Notes: generated from the sequence alone by a model not told the origin. 64,000 nt of DNA from Cohnella sp. GbtcB17 (GCF_019091135.1 NZ_JAGXJW010000009.1:44443-108442), one strand, 5' to 3'. Shown: positions 1-8,994, counted from the first letter of the stretch. Program-made: numbers and translations.

Positions 1-21
1 AACTCCACGCTCACCGTCGCC

Positions 22-41
22 ATAGCGCAAAAGTGCGCTAT
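22..41. other. Perfect 8-bp hairpin upstream of prfC
   Basis: Arms ATAGCGCA (22-29) and TGCGCTAT (34-41) pair perfectly around the loop AAAG. No U tract follows. It may be the end of a terminator for a gene left of the window, or a local structure before the prfC promoter. Nothing coding was recognised in bases 1-144. Confidence 0.35.
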
Positions 42-96
42 CCTCGCCGCATGCCCATAGATCCGCCAGGGTTCACGTCCTTGACCGGGCACAATA

Positions 97-105
97 TGCT
101 ATAAT
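97..105 (+). promoter_or_regulatory. prfC promoter, extended -10
   Basis: The sequence TGC-TATAAT is a consensus extended -10 element, TG at 97-98 and TATAAT at 100-105. The nearby TTGACC (81-86) is only 13 bases upstream, too close for a standard -35, so recognition probably depends on the extended -10. The prfC start lies about 40 bases downstream. Confidence 0.55.
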
Positions 106-144
106 GTAGTTTGCCATATTGTCCAAGAGAGGAATCCGTGATTC

Positions 145-1731
145 ATGAGCAAAGCGATCCGCGACGAACTTAAGCAGGAAGTGGCGAAGCGCCGCACCTT
201 CGCGATAATTTCCCACCCCGATGCGGGCAAAACGACGCTGACCGAAAAGCTGCTGCTGTTCGGGGGCGCGATCCATATCGCCGGCTCGGTCAAGGCGCGC
301 AAAGCCGCCCGCCACGCGACCAGCGACTGGATGGAGATCGAGAAGCAGCGGGGCATCTCCGTCACTTCGTCGGTCATGCAATTCCAGTATGCCGGCAAAA
401 ACGTCAACATCCTGGATACCCCGGGTCACCAGGACTTCAGCGAAGACACGTACCGCACGCTGACCGCCGCGGACAGCGCGGTTATGCTCATCGACGTCGC
501 CAAGGGCGTCGAGGCGCAGACGATCAAGCTGTTCCAGGTGTGCCGCAAGCGGGGCATTCCGATCTTCACCTTCATTAACAAGCTCGACCGCGAGGGACAG
601 AATCCGTTCGAGCTGCTCGAGGAGATCGAGCGCGTGCTCGGCATCCGCTCGGTGCCGATGAACTGGCCGATCGGTATGGGCCGCGAGCTGTGCGGCGTCT
701 ACGACCGCATGAAGAAGCAGGTCGAGCTGTTCCAGGGCAACGATCACTCCACGATCGAGGTTCGCCCGGCCGCCGACTACAACGATCCGGCGATCCGCGA
801 GATGGCGGGCGAATATCTCGCCGACCAGCTGGCCCAGGATCTCGAGCTGCTCGACGTCGCAGGCGATCCTTTTGACTACGAGAAGGTGCGCGCGGGCGAG
901 CTGACGCCGGTCTTCTTCGGGAGCGCCGTCAACAACTTTGGCGTGCAGACGTTCCTCGAGAACTTCCTGCAGCTGGCTCCGGCACCGACATCGCGCCGTA
1001 CGACGGACGGCGAGGTGGAGCCGGACGACGAGAAGTTCTCCGGCTACATTTTCAAGATCCAGGCGAACATGAACCCGGCCCACCGCGACCGGATCGCCTT
1101 CCTGCGCATCTGCTCCGGCAAGTTCGAGCGCGGCATGTCCGTCAAGCACGTGCGCGCGGGCAAGGATATCAAGCTGTCGCAGCCGCAGCAGTTTCTGGCG
1201 CAGGACCGCGACATCGTCGATACCGCCTATCCGGGCGACATCATCGGCTTGTTCGACCCGGGTATTTTTCGCATCGGCGACAGCCTTGCTCAAGGCGCGA
1301 ATCTGACGTTCGACGAGCTGCCGACGTTCTCTCCGGAGATCTTCGCCAAGGTGTCGGTCAAAAACGCGCTGAAGCAGAAGCAGTATCTTAAAGGTCTCGA
1401 TCAGCTGACCGAAGAGGGTATGGTGCAGGTGTTCCGCTCGATCGGCCCGTTCGAGGATACGTATCTCGGCGTCGTCGGACAGCTTCAATTCGACGTTTTC
1501 GAATACCGCATGAAAAACGAGTACGGCGTCGACATCCAGCTCGCGCGCACGCAGTTCCAGTTCGCCCGCTGGATCGTCGCCGACAAGCTCGATGCCTCGA
1601 AGTTCCGCATCAACTCGACGCTCGTCAAGGACAAGAACGACAACAACGTCGCCTTGTTCGAAAACGAGTACGCAATGCGTACAGCCGTGGAACGCATGCC
1701 CGACGTGAAGTTCCTGGAGACTGCGCCTTAA
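145..1731 (+). CDS. prfC: Peptide chain release factor 3 (RF3)
   Basis: RF3 is a translational GTPase that recycles release factors 1 and 2 from the ribosome after peptide release. The 528-residue length fits the family, which is usually about 525-530. Visible G-protein motifs are the P-loop HPDAGKTT near residue 25, the switch II motif DTPGHQDF near residue 92 and NKLD near residue 146. RF3-typical domain II and C-terminal segments follow. The start ATG is preceded by AGAGGAA at suitable spacing. It appears monocistronic, with an extended -10 promoter upstream and a terminator downstream. Identification is by sequence recognition of a very conserved family and is secure. Confidence 0.96.
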   Translation: MSKAIRDELKQEVAKRRTFAIISHPDAGKTTLTEKLLLFGGAIHIAGSVKARKAARHATSDWMEIEKQRGISVTSSVMQFQYAGKNVNILDTPGHQDFSEDTYRTLTAADSAVMLIDVAKGVEAQTIKLFQVCRKRGIPIFTFINKLDREGQNPFELLEEIERVLGIRSVPMNWPIGMGRELCGVYDRMKKQVELFQGNDHSTIEVRPAADYNDPAIREMAGEYLADQLAQDLELLDVAGDPFDYEKVRAGELTPVFFGSAVNNFGVQTFLENFLQLAPAPTSRRTTDGEVEPDDEKFSGYIFKIQANMNPAHRDRIAFLRICSGKFERGMSVKHVRAGKDIKLSQPQQFLAQDRDIVDTAYPGDIIGLFDPGIFRIGDSLAQGANLTFDELPTFSPEIFAKVSVKNALKQKQYLKGLDQLTEEGMVQVFRSIGPFEDTYLGVVGQLQFDVFEYRMKNEYGVDIQLARTQFQFARWIVADKLDASKFRINSTLVKDKNDNNVALFENEYAMRTAVERMPDVKFLETAP

Positions 1732-1803
1732 GGCGCGTCGTTAAAGGCCTTTCCTAAATAACCGCCCCCTCCGAAGTTGCATCGCATATCCCGACACGCG
1801 ATG

Positions 1804-1828
1804 CGCACCGGACGGTGCGGTTTTTTTT
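1804..1828 (+). terminator. Rho-independent terminator after prfC
   Basis: CGCACCG (1804-1810) pairs with CGGTGCG (1813-1819) and is followed directly by eight T residues (1821-1828). The stem is short but GC-rich. Confidence 0.75.
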
Positions 1829-1918
1829 GTGCGCCTATCGACATAGGTACTTTAACAAAACTTTAAAAAGCAATAGGCAGGTTTGCCTTTTATATCCTAT
1901 TTCCTGGGTGAATGGCGG

Positions 1919-1927
1919 TGGTAGAAT
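1919..1927 (+). promoter_or_regulatory. Possible extended -10 upstream of SLH gene
   Basis: TGG-TAGAAT forms a TGn-extended -10 about 50 bases before the start at 1978. No good -35 was found at 17-base spacing. This is a weak call. Confidence 0.3.
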
Positions 1928-1977
1928 GAGATTCGTTGGTTTTATAGGACTTTCATATCGGTTTTGGGGAGGGCGTC

Positions 1978-3924
1978 ATGATTCAAAAGAAATGGAATAA
2001 ACGGTTGCTGACCGGCGCGGTCGCCGCCTGCCTATTGGTCGGCACGAGCGGACAGGCTTGGGCGGACAATGCCTCCGCCTACCGGGACATTCAGGGACAT
2101 TGGGCCCAAGCGGCGCTGACAAAATGGGTCGAGAGCGGAAAAATCGGCGGTTATGGTGACGGTACGCTTCGTCCGAACAAGCCGGCGACGCGCGTGGAGG
2201 TCATGAAACTCGTCAATGCGTCGTTCGGCTTGACCGAAGGCGGCCCTGTCGCTTTCGCCGACGTCGACGAAAAACAATGGTTTTATCGCGACCTCGGTAT
2301 CGCCGTGCGAAACGGCTATATGTCCGGTTACGAGGACGGCACGTTTAGGCCGAACCGCGAGATAACGCGGGAACAGCTTGCAGTCATTCTCGTTCGTCTG
2401 TTGAAGCTGAAGCCGTCCGATTCGGCGCCGGACTACGCGGATACGCGCGCGCTGCCTGCATGGAGCCGCGGCGCGGTCGGGGCGGTTATCGCAGCGGGGA
2501 TCATGACGCCTGACGCGAAAGGCCTGTTCTATCCGAAGCGCAGCGCGACGCGCGCGGAGATCGTCGTCGTGCTCGATCGGGCGGAGGCGCTGTCCGACAA
2601 GCAAAACGGAGAAAGCGGCGCGCAGCAGGGATCCACTCAAGCCAATAATGGAGGCGCTTCAACGGGCGGCACGACGTCCGGCGGCGGAAATTCGTCCGGC
2701 GGCAACCAACCTGGCGGCAATCAACCTGGCGGCAATCAACCTGGTGGCAACCAACCTGGCGGCGGCGACCAGAGCGGAGGCGGCAGCCAGGACGGCGATG
2801 GTGCAGGCAACGGCGAGGCCGCCGACGCCTTCCGGATGGCCGACGCGTTGCTGGCCACGACCAAGACCGTCCAGGCCGGAGGTGCCGTCGCGCTGGACGC
2901 CGCGCCGTCTCCGGGTACGGTCGCTTGGCTCGCGCCAGCCTCCACGACGCTGTTCGCAGAAGGTCTTCAGATGACCAAGCTGCTTGGCAACGGCACGGTG
3001 GCCCTGATGGCAGCGCCTGCGAGCGCGGGCTCGTACAAGCTGTACGTCCTGAACGCCGACAGCGGCGCTACGCTGTCCGTCTCGTCGGCTTCCCTGACCG
3101 TCGCCGGCACCGTGGCGGCGGATCGGGCGGGCGATCTCTTCGCGGTCGGCCGCGCGGTTCGCGGCGGGGCGAGCGTCGCCTTGACCGTTCCGCCTGTCGA
3201 GGGATTGACGGCTTGGTTCGCGCCGTCCGGCACGAGCGCCTTCGATGCCGGTTCCGACATGACAGCCGGCGTCAGCAGCATTGTCAGCGCGCCGTCCGCG
3301 GAGGGCGATTACCGCCTGTATCTCGTAGACGCATCGGGTCAATCTGTCAGCGCATCGGTCGCTCTGCTGCGCGTCGACAACACGGCGCCGAGCAATTCCC
3401 TGTTTGCTTCTAATGTCGCCGTGAAGGGCCGGTCGACCTTGTCGATCGGCGGACTCCCTGTCGGCGCCTCCTCCGCATGGCTGGCGCCTGCGGGGACGTC
3501 GGGTTGGGTGCAAAGCGCGACGATGAGCTATTCGACCGGCGGCACGATCCTCGCCCCCGCGGCCGAAGGCAGCTATCGGCTGTATCTGCTGGACGATGCA
3601 GGCAACGTGTCTTCGCCTTCGACGGGCGCCATCACGGTGGACAACACGCCGCCGACGGAGCAGAACGACGTATTTGCGGCGGATGCGACGCGCGCGCCGG
3701 GCCAGACGTTGACGCTGCCGGCGCTTCCAGTCGGCGTGAAGGCTTGGTTCGCTCCAGCCGTCGCGTCCGTGTTCGCGCCGGGCGCCGCGATGACCGTATC
3801 GACCGGCTCTACAATCGCCGTACCGCAGCTGCCGGCCGTCTATAAGCTGTTTCTTGTCGACGAAGCGGGCAACGTATCGCAGCCCTCCAAAGCGACGTTG
3901 ACCGTTACGAATCCGACTCCTTAA
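1978..3924 (+). CDS. SLH-domain surface protein with four Ig-like C-terminal repeats
   Basis: Secreted cell-surface protein of 648 residues. A signal peptide ends near residue 29 (after GQAWA). Three SLH domains follow at about residues 33-75, 92-140 and 155-205; SLH domains bind pyruvylated secondary cell-wall polymer. A Ser/Gly-rich linker with four GGNQP units (residues 241-260) leads to four related modules of about 90 residues with the pattern W-(F/L)-A-P...M...AP...G-x-Y-(K/R)-L-(Y/F)-x-(L/V)-x-(D/A)...G. A similar module occurs in the beta-helix protein at 57.1 kb. The ATG at 1978 has GGGAGGG upstream. The next gene begins 18 bases after the stop, so the two are probably co-transcribed. 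The role of the C-terminal modules is unknown. Confidence 0.85.
   Translation: MIQKKWNKRLLTGAVAACLLVGTSGQAWADNASAYRDIQGHWAQAALTKWVESGKIGGYGDGTLRPNKPATRVEVMKLVNASFGLTEGGPVAFADVDEKQWFYRDLGIAVRNGYMSGYEDGTFRPNREITREQLAVILVRLLKLKPSDSAPDYADTRALPAWSRGAVGAVIAAGIMTPDAKGLFYPKRSATRAEIVVVLDRAEALSDKQNGESGAQQGSTQANNGGASTGGTTSGGGNSSGGNQPGGNQPGGNQPGGNQPGGGDQSGGGSQDGDGAGNGEAADAFRMADALLATTKTVQAGGAVALDAAPSPGTVAWLAPASTTLFAEGLQMTKLLGNGTVALMAAPASAGSYKLYVLNADSGATLSVSSASLTVAGTVAADRAGDLFAVGRAVRGGASVALTVPPVEGLTAWFAPSGTSAFDAGSDMTAGVSSIVSAPSAEGDYRLYLVDASGQSVSASVALLRVDNTAPSNSLFASNVAVKGRSTLSIGGLPVGASSAWLAPAGTSGWVQSATMSYSTGGTILAPAAEGSYRLYLLDDAGNVSSPSTGAITVDNTPPTEQNDVFAADATRAPGQTLTLPALPVGVKAWFAPAVASVFAPGAAMTVSTGSTIAVPQLPAVYKLFLVDEAGNVSQPSKATLTVTNPTP
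2698..2757 (+). repeat. Four 15-bp tandem repeats encoding a GGNQP linker
   Basis: Four copies of a 15-base unit, GGYGGCAAYCAACCT, differ only by silent changes and encode (GGNQP)4 in the linker between SLH and Ig-like modules. Such arrays can change copy number by slippage. Confidence 0.85.
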
Positions 3925-3942
3925 TGAAGAGGTGATCTCCCC

Positions 3943-6900
3943 ATGAAAACGAAATTCCGAAAAATCGCGCTGACGTTTACCGCGGCGATCCTGTTGCTGA
4001 CGTGCGTACCGATCGCGGCCTCCGCGGCGCCGAGCGCCGTCGCGGGCACGTTGACCGACGCTTCCGGCCATACGGTCGGCCATACGTGGTTATCCATCCG
4101 CAACGAGGCCTCAGGCGAGGAGTATACAGTATGGGTCGCGGACGACGGCAGCTTCTCGCTGCCGTCGGGTCTGGCGGCCGGCGGTTACGAAGCCGTCAAA
4201 TACTGGGACGAAGCGAAGCAGACAAACGTCTACTTGAACCAATCGTTCGCCGTGTCCGGCGGTTCCGCGGAGCCGCTGAAGCTCGAGACGCTTCCGAACA
4301 ACGTATCGGGAGCGGTCAGGGCGTCCGACGGCAGCGCCGTATCCGGATGGGTCGACATTAAGGATGCCACCGGCGGGGCTTACAACGCTTATGCCGGCGC
4401 GGACGGCGCTTTCGCGCTTCGTTTGCCTGCCGGCGATTATAAAGTCCAGGGCTTCACGGGCGAGGCGAGCCGGGAATATATGAACGTCAAGCTCGCGTTC
4501 ACAGTCGGCGCCGCGAGTGTGACGCTCCCGATCAAGCTGTCCGCCAAAAACATGAACGGCACCTTGAAGCGGGGCGGACAAGCCGTGGCGTCGGCTTGGC
4601 TGAACTTTTACAATACGTCCACGCAGGAGCTTTACTCCGCTCAAGTCAAGGACGGTGTCTTCACCGCGGCATTGCCGGACGGCAAATATACGATCGACGG
4701 CTATTGGCTGACCGATTCCGATACGTTCGTGACGTACGCTGCGCGCTTCACCGTAGCCGGCGCCACGACGGTCGCGCTCGACGTCCCGGCCAGCAACGTG
4801 ACGGGAACCTTGCATCAAGGGAAGGCGGCTGTCGCGAACGCATGGCTTAATATCCGGACGACGGATTACGCAAAAAATTATAGCGTACGGACGACGTCGA
4901 CCGGCGCGTTCGACCTGACGCTGTCCGACGGCCGATACGTCGTAGACGGCTATTTCGATGCCGAAGGGCGTTACGTTCGGCTGAATCAGCCGATGGAACC
5001 GCTGCGGGGCATCGCGGTCTGGACGCTGTCGATTCCGGCGCCCAACGTATCCGGCACGCTGAAGCTGGCCGACGGCACGCCGATCGACGGCGTCACGCTG
5101 CGCATGCAAAATATGGAAGGCGAACGTAACGCCTACGAGCCGCAGGTCAAAGGCGGCGAATTCAGCCTGTATCTTCCGGACGGACTGTACGAGGTCCGCA
5201 GCTACTGGGACGAGCGACAGCAAGCGAACGTACTGCTGAACCGACAGTTGACCGTCGAAAACGGTGCAGTGCAAGGCGACGCGGACATCGTCGTGCCGGC
5301 TGTTAACGTAACGGGTACCCTGTCCGACGCGAACGGCGATCCGATCGCGAACGTCTGGCTGGATATCCGCAGCGGCAATCACCTTCGTTTTTACCAAGTC
5401 AAGGTAGGCGGCGACGGCAGCTTCGCGCTCGCGCTTCCGGACGGCGACTACAACGTTAATGGGTATAGCAGCGAAGATTACCAGCGTTTTATCCGGTTGG
5501 ACCAGAATTATAGCGTCTCCGGCAGCGCGCAGTGGCGTATCCAGGAGAAGCGCATCAACGTCACGGGCGAGCTCGTGACGGCGGAAGGGCAAGCGTTGCC
5601 CGAGGGAGCCTACCTGAATCTGTATCAAGTCAAGTCGGACGGCTGGTACGGATTCACGGTCAAGACGACGGACGGCAAGTTCCGGACGACGCTCGAAGAC
5701 GGGCGATACCTGATCCGAGGCATCTCCTACGAGGAAGACGGCAGAACGAAGCGGATCGGCTTCTACGACGAGTTCACCGTATCCGGCGACGCCGCGCTGC
5801 ATATAAACGTGCCGCCGGTTAACGTTAAGGGCAGCGTCGTTCAATCGGGCATCCCGCTCGACGACGGCACCGTTAATTTCTACGACGTCTCGCATCCGAA
5901 CGACAATCTCAGTGTTGACGTGACAAACGGTGCGTTCGACCTGGCCTTAAAGCCGGGACAGTACAAGGTAGCCGACGTATTCGACAGGCCTAAGCAAGTT
6001 TATTATCAAGTCGATCAGACGTTTACGGTCGATGCCGAGGGTGTCTTCGAATGGTCGCTCGCGCTCAAGGAGCGCAATGTCGAAGGCAAAGTCAAGCTCG
6101 ACGACGGCTCCACGCCGAGAAATGTGAGCCTGCAAATCGGCAGGGATCTCGGCAACGGACAGACCGACCGCGAGCAGCAGGTCGATCTGGTCGACGGGAA
6201 GTTTTTCATTTACTTGCCCGACGGGAATTATGCGATCTCGTTTTACTACGACAGAGAAAAACAAGAGAGTATCCGATTGGCCCAGCCTTACCGCTTCAGC
6301 GTGGCGGGCTCCGCCAAGATTGAAGACCTGGTGCTGCCGATTCCCAACGTCGTCGGCACGGCCTATATGCCCGGAGGCAGCGAGCCGCTCGCATTCGCGG
6401 GCATCTCCATCCGTTCGTCGGAGCAGGGAGACGTCTACTATAACGCGAACGCAGGTCAAAACGGCACCTTCTCGCTGAAGCTGCCTGACGGCAGCTATGC
6501 GGTGACCGAGCTTCAGGTGTGGAAAAACGGTCAACGCAGCGCATGGAAGTCTGAAGCGACCTTCCGCGTCGAAAACGGCGCGCTTGCGACCCCGGACGGC
6601 GGCCCGCTGCGCGTTGTGGCGTTGGAGAACAATGTCGTCGGCCGCCTTGCGATGCCTGACGGCGCTGCGATCGCCGGCTCGCTCAAGCTGATAGACGCCA
6701 ATCAGACCGCGTATAACATTCGCATTCAGAGCGGACAATTCTCGGATTATTTGCCGGATGGCGTCTATCATATCGGTTCGATCTGGAACGATACGAACGG
6801 CAGAGACGAAAAGGCGGCCGCCGCAGATTATACGATCACGATCGCCGGGGGCGTCGCATCGCCCTCTCCGATCGCGATCGAAGTAGCTGCCAGGAGCCTG

Positions 6901-7437
6901 TACGGCAAAGTCGAGTATGCGGACGGCAGCCCCGCGATCGGCCAGTTGAACCTTCAACACTCGGACACCGGAGGCTCCGATCCTTCGCCTAGGGAAGTTT
7001 ACGGCATGAGCGGAGGAGACGGCACGTTCGCCATCGATCTCCCGCCGAACACTTACAGGCTGGTCAGCTTTCAGGCGTCCAACGGGACGGCCTACATGCT
7101 TGACGGCACGGAGATCGTCGTCGGCGAGCGTATGACGACCGCGCCGGCCATTCGTTTGAATGCCCCTAACATCCAAGGGACGCTGAATATCGGGGGCGAT
7201 GCCGCGCTGAACGGTTTCCTGTCGATCGCCGAAGCTGAGTTCAATCCGGCCGCAGGCGTGCATTATCGGCTTGGCGTGCGCGTGGACAACGGCGCCTTCC
7301 GCGCCTATCTGCCGGACGGCGATTATATCGCCACGAACTTCAACAGCTCCGCCACGCACGAGAACACGATGCTTCAAGTCAGGTTTACCGTCGTCGGCGG
7401 ACGCGTCGAGGGCGGACTTCAGATCGAATCGCCGTAA
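3943..7437 (+). CDS. Secreted protein made of 13 carboxypeptidase-regulatory-like repeats
   Basis: A signal peptide (MKTKFRKIALTFTAAILLLT, cleaved near ASAA around residue 29) is followed by about 13 tandem modules of 80-90 residues that fill the whole 1164-residue protein. Each module begins with (N)V-x-G-x-(L/V), carries a W-L-x-I-R-like strand, then DG-x-F-x-L-x-LPDG-x-Y-x-V and ends with an F-T-V strand. The pattern resembles transthyretin-like or carboxypeptidase regulatory beta-sandwiches. There is no SLH or LPXTG anchor and no catalytic domain. AGAGGTGAT precedes the ATG. It sits 18 bases behind the SLH gene, so a structural or ligand-binding partnership at the surface is plausible. 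Function unknown. Confidence 0.82.
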   Translation: MKTKFRKIALTFTAAILLLTCVPIAASAAPSAVAGTLTDASGHTVGHTWLSIRNEASGEEYTVWVADDGSFSLPSGLAAGGYEAVKYWDEAKQTNVYLNQSFAVSGGSAEPLKLETLPNNVSGAVRASDGSAVSGWVDIKDATGGAYNAYAGADGAFALRLPAGDYKVQGFTGEASREYMNVKLAFTVGAASVTLPIKLSAKNMNGTLKRGGQAVASAWLNFYNTSTQELYSAQVKDGVFTAALPDGKYTIDGYWLTDSDTFVTYAARFTVAGATTVALDVPASNVTGTLHQGKAAVANAWLNIRTTDYAKNYSVRTTSTGAFDLTLSDGRYVVDGYFDAEGRYVRLNQPMEPLRGIAVWTLSIPAPNVSGTLKLADGTPIDGVTLRMQNMEGERNAYEPQVKGGEFSLYLPDGLYEVRSYWDERQQANVLLNRQLTVENGAVQGDADIVVPAVNVTGTLSDANGDPIANVWLDIRSGNHLRFYQVKVGGDGSFALALPDGDYNVNGYSSEDYQRFIRLDQNYSVSGSAQWRIQEKRINVTGELVTAEGQALPEGAYLNLYQVKSDGWYGFTVKTTDGKFRTTLEDGRYLIRGISYEEDGRTKRIGFYDEFTVSGDAALHINVPPVNVKGSVVQSGIPLDDGTVNFYDVSHPNDNLSVDVTNGAFDLALKPGQYKVADVFDRPKQVYYQVDQTFTVDAEGVFEWSLALKERNVEGKVKLDDGSTPRNVSLQIGRDLGNGQTDREQQVDLVDGKFFIYLPDGNYAISFYYDREKQESIRLAQPYRFSVAGSAKIEDLVLPIPNVVGTAYMPGGSEPLAFAGISIRSSEQGDVYYNANAGQNGTFSLKLPDGSYAVTELQVWKNGQRSAWKSEATFRVENGALATPDGGPLRVVALENNVVGRLAMPDGAAIAGSLKLIDANQTAYNIRIQSGQFSDYLPDGVYHIGSIWNDTNGRDEKAAAADYTITIAGGVASPSPIAIEVAARSLYGKVEYADGSPAIGQLNLQHSDTGGSDPSPREVYGMSGGDGTFAIDLPPNTYRLVSFQASNGTAYMLDGTEIVVGERMTTAPAIRLNAPNIQGTLNIGGDAALNGFLSIAEAEFNPAAGVHYRLGVRVDNGAFRAYLPDGDYIATNFNSSATHENTMLQVRFTVVGGRVEGGLQIESP

Positions 7438-7446
7438 CGCATATGA

Positions 7447-7495
7447 CGAAGGCCGCTCCCGAGAAGAGATATCGGGGCGGTCTTCGTTGCATTTT
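7447..7495 (+). terminator. Terminator-like hairpin after the repeat-protein gene
   Basis: A long inverted repeat (7447-7462 against 7472-7486, with one or two G-T or mismatched positions) is followed by a weak T-rich tract. It probably ends the two-gene surface-protein unit. Confidence 0.6.
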
Positions 7496-7509
7496 CGCGA
7501 CATTGTCGG

Positions 7510-7539
7510 TTGTCCGAAGGGACGGGGTTCGGCTATAAT
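7510..7539 (+). promoter_or_regulatory. Promoter of the lacI-type gene
   Basis: TTGTCC (7510-7515) and TATAAT (7534-7539) are separated by 18 bases, a good vegetative promoter about 50 bases before the chosen start. Confidence 0.65.
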
Positions 7540-7589
7540 GAAAGCCATATACAAGTTTGGGGCAAATCAAGGCAAAGGAGCGGACCGAA

Positions 7590-8624
7590 TTGGCTACTTT
7601 AAAGGATATCGCGGATCAAGTGGGCGTATCGATCTCCACGGTGTCCAGAGTCGTCAACAACGATACGAGCCGTTCCGTCAACGCAGACACGCGCCAGCGC
7701 ATCTGGGACGCGGTCGCACAGCTTGGCTACAATCCGGGCAAGACGGCGAAGGACGGCGCGGGCTCGAAGCGCGGGCTAGCCGCACGGCAGCCCGATATCG
7801 GCAAGATCGGCTGCATCGTGGCGGTTAATCAGAACAAGTACAATCATCCGTACTTTTCTCCGATTCTCGAAGGCATCGAGCGAGGCATTCAGGAGCACGG
7901 CGGAGAATTGGCCTATATACACAACGGCGAAGATCTCAAATCTCCCGAGATGCTGCAAAAGGTGATCCAGGACGGCGGGGTGGACGGCATCATCGTCGTC
8001 GAGAGCATCGATCCGGTCGTCTACGACGCGATCAAGCGCCATATCCCTTGCGTCGTCGGCATCGACGTGTCCGATCCGTCCATTCCGAGCGTCGGCTACG
8101 ATCGGCTGGCGGCGGCGAAGCATGCGGTACAGCACCTGATCTCGCGGGGGCATCGGCATATCGGCTTCCTCGGCGGCTCCGGCAGGTCGCTCGACATCAC
8201 CAAGGAAAAAAGATACCGCGGCTACAAAGAAGCGATGGACGAAGCCGGACTCGCGATCCATAAGGAATGGATCCTCGATACGGAATGGAATGCGGAAAAA
8301 AGCTATACGCTGATGAAGCGGACGCTCGAGAAGCCGGCGAAGCTGCCGTCCGCATTTCTGGCCGCCAGCGACATGATGGCGATCTCGGCCATGCGTGCCG
8401 TATTCGAGAGCGGTCTGCGCATTCCCCAGGATGTCGCTATCGCCTCCATCGACAATATCGACTTCGCCGAGTACGCGACGCCGCCACTGACCTCCGTACA
8501 TATTCCGAAGTTCGAGATCGGCTGGGTGGCGGCCAAGACGCTCGTCGACGTCAGACAGAACAAGTACCCGCTCCCCGTCAAGATTACGCTTCCGTTCGAG
8601 TTAATGGCCAGACAATCGACCTGA
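7590..8624 (+). CDS. LacI-family transcriptional regulator
   Basis: A 344-residue regulator. The N-terminal helix-turn-helix reads ATLKDIADQVGVSISTVSRV, the classical LacI/CcpA pattern, and is followed by a sugar-binding-protein-like effector domain (GIEVSD-, GFLGGSGRS- and IASIDNIDF-type segments). The reading frame is open from a TTG at 7557, but the TTG at 7590 is preferred because AAGGAG (7575-7580) lies nine bases upstream and the product then starts at the usual place. It precedes a Gfo/Idh/MocA gene and a sugar ABC importer, which it probably controls from the operator-like sites at 8838-8966. The effector is not known. Confidence 0.92.
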   Translation: MATLKDIADQVGVSISTVSRVVNNDTSRSVNADTRQRIWDAVAQLGYNPGKTAKDGAGSKRGLAARQPDIGKIGCIVAVNQNKYNHPYFSPILEGIERGIQEHGGELAYIHNGEDLKSPEMLQKVIQDGGVDGIIVVESIDPVVYDAIKRHIPCVVGIDVSDPSIPSVGYDRLAAAKHAVQHLISRGHRHIGFLGGSGRSLDITKEKRYRGYKEAMDEAGLAIHKEWILDTEWNAEKSYTLMKRTLEKPAKLPSAFLAASDMMAISAMRAVFESGLRIPQDVAIASIDNIDFAEYATPPLTSVHIPKFEIGWVAAKTLVDVRQNKYPLPVKITLPFELMARQST

Positions 8625-8641
8625 TGCGGCACGATTCGTAC

Positions 8642-8678
8642 GCCCTGCCCGTGTATGCGGAGCAGGGCCTTTTATTTT
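8642..8678 (+). terminator. Terminator after the lacI-type gene
   Basis: GCCCTGC (8642-8648) pairs with GCAGGGC (8662-8668) and is followed by CTTTTATTTT. Confidence 0.7.
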
Positions 8679-8765
8679 CCATAACATTTTGGATGTATTT
8701 GCGGCAATATATAATAAAAATTTGCGTAAAAATAGGTTTGTGCACATTCTCTAAATTAAGGCCTC

Positions 8766-8779
8766 TGCAAGCGCTTAGA
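8766..8779. promoter_or_regulatory. Palindrome resembling a CcpA cre / LacI-family operator
   Basis: TGCAAGCGCTTAGA contains the perfect palindrome AAGCGCTT (8769-8776) and matches 8 of 10 informative positions of the cre pattern TGWNANCGNTNWCA. It lies about 130 bases upstream of the promoter at 8900-8928. It may bind CcpA, the adjacent LacI-type regulator, or neither. Confidence 0.35.
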
Positions 8780-8837
8780 TCAATAAAATCCGAATGTTTG
8801 ATTGTGTTACCGTCATAAGCAATCGTGTTTTACGAAT

Positions 8838-8850
8838 ATTTACGCCAAAT
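8838..8850. promoter_or_regulatory. Operator-like site O1 (upstream)
   Basis: ATTTACGCCAAAT is the reverse complement of ATTTGGCGTAAAT and differs by one base from the site at 8954-8966. It lies upstream of the promoter at 8900-8928. The pair probably binds the LacI-type regulator encoded just upstream. Confidence 0.5.
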
Positions 8851-8899
8851 AAAGTCCAAAAAACCAAGGAAAAATTCATCCAAATTGCATTAAAAATCC

Positions 8900-8928
8900 T
8901 TGACGGTTTTCTGATATTCGAATAATAT
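8900..8928 (+). promoter_or_regulatory. Promoter of the dehydrogenase-importer operon
   Basis: TTGACG (8900-8905) and TAATAT (8923-8928) are 17 bases apart in an AT-rich stretch (8680-8990) without genes. The start at 8995 gives a leader of about 60 bases. Confidence 0.6.
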
Positions 8929-8953
8929 TTAAATTGTAATCCAAACAAATAAA

Positions 8954-8966
8954 ATTTGGCGCAAAT
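8954..8966. promoter_or_regulatory. Operator-like site O2 (downstream)
   Basis: ATTTGGCGCAAAT has the inverted half-sites ATTTG and CAAAT around GCG. It lies between the promoter and the start codon, 116 bases centre to centre from the site at 8838-8850, close to eleven helical turns. A repressor bound at both sites could form a loop across the promoter. Confidence 0.5.
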
Positions 8967-8994
8967 ACTTCGGAGTTGGGGGATACGATACACA

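Noticed and set aside
81-86. TTGACC as the -35 of the prfC promoter
   Set aside because: Only 13 bases separate it from TATAAT at 100-105; the extended -10 explains the promoter better.
73-5895. Long reverse-strand open frames opposite prfC, the SLH gene and the repeat-protein gene (for example 73-1488, 2659-4083, 4111-5895)
   Set aside because: All lie antisense to well-supported genes, show low-complexity Arg-rich products and lack ribosome binding sites.
3943-7437. Regularly spaced repeats that might be a CRISPR or satellite array
   Set aside because: The repeats are diverged protein modules of about 260 bases in one open frame, with no conserved DNA unit.
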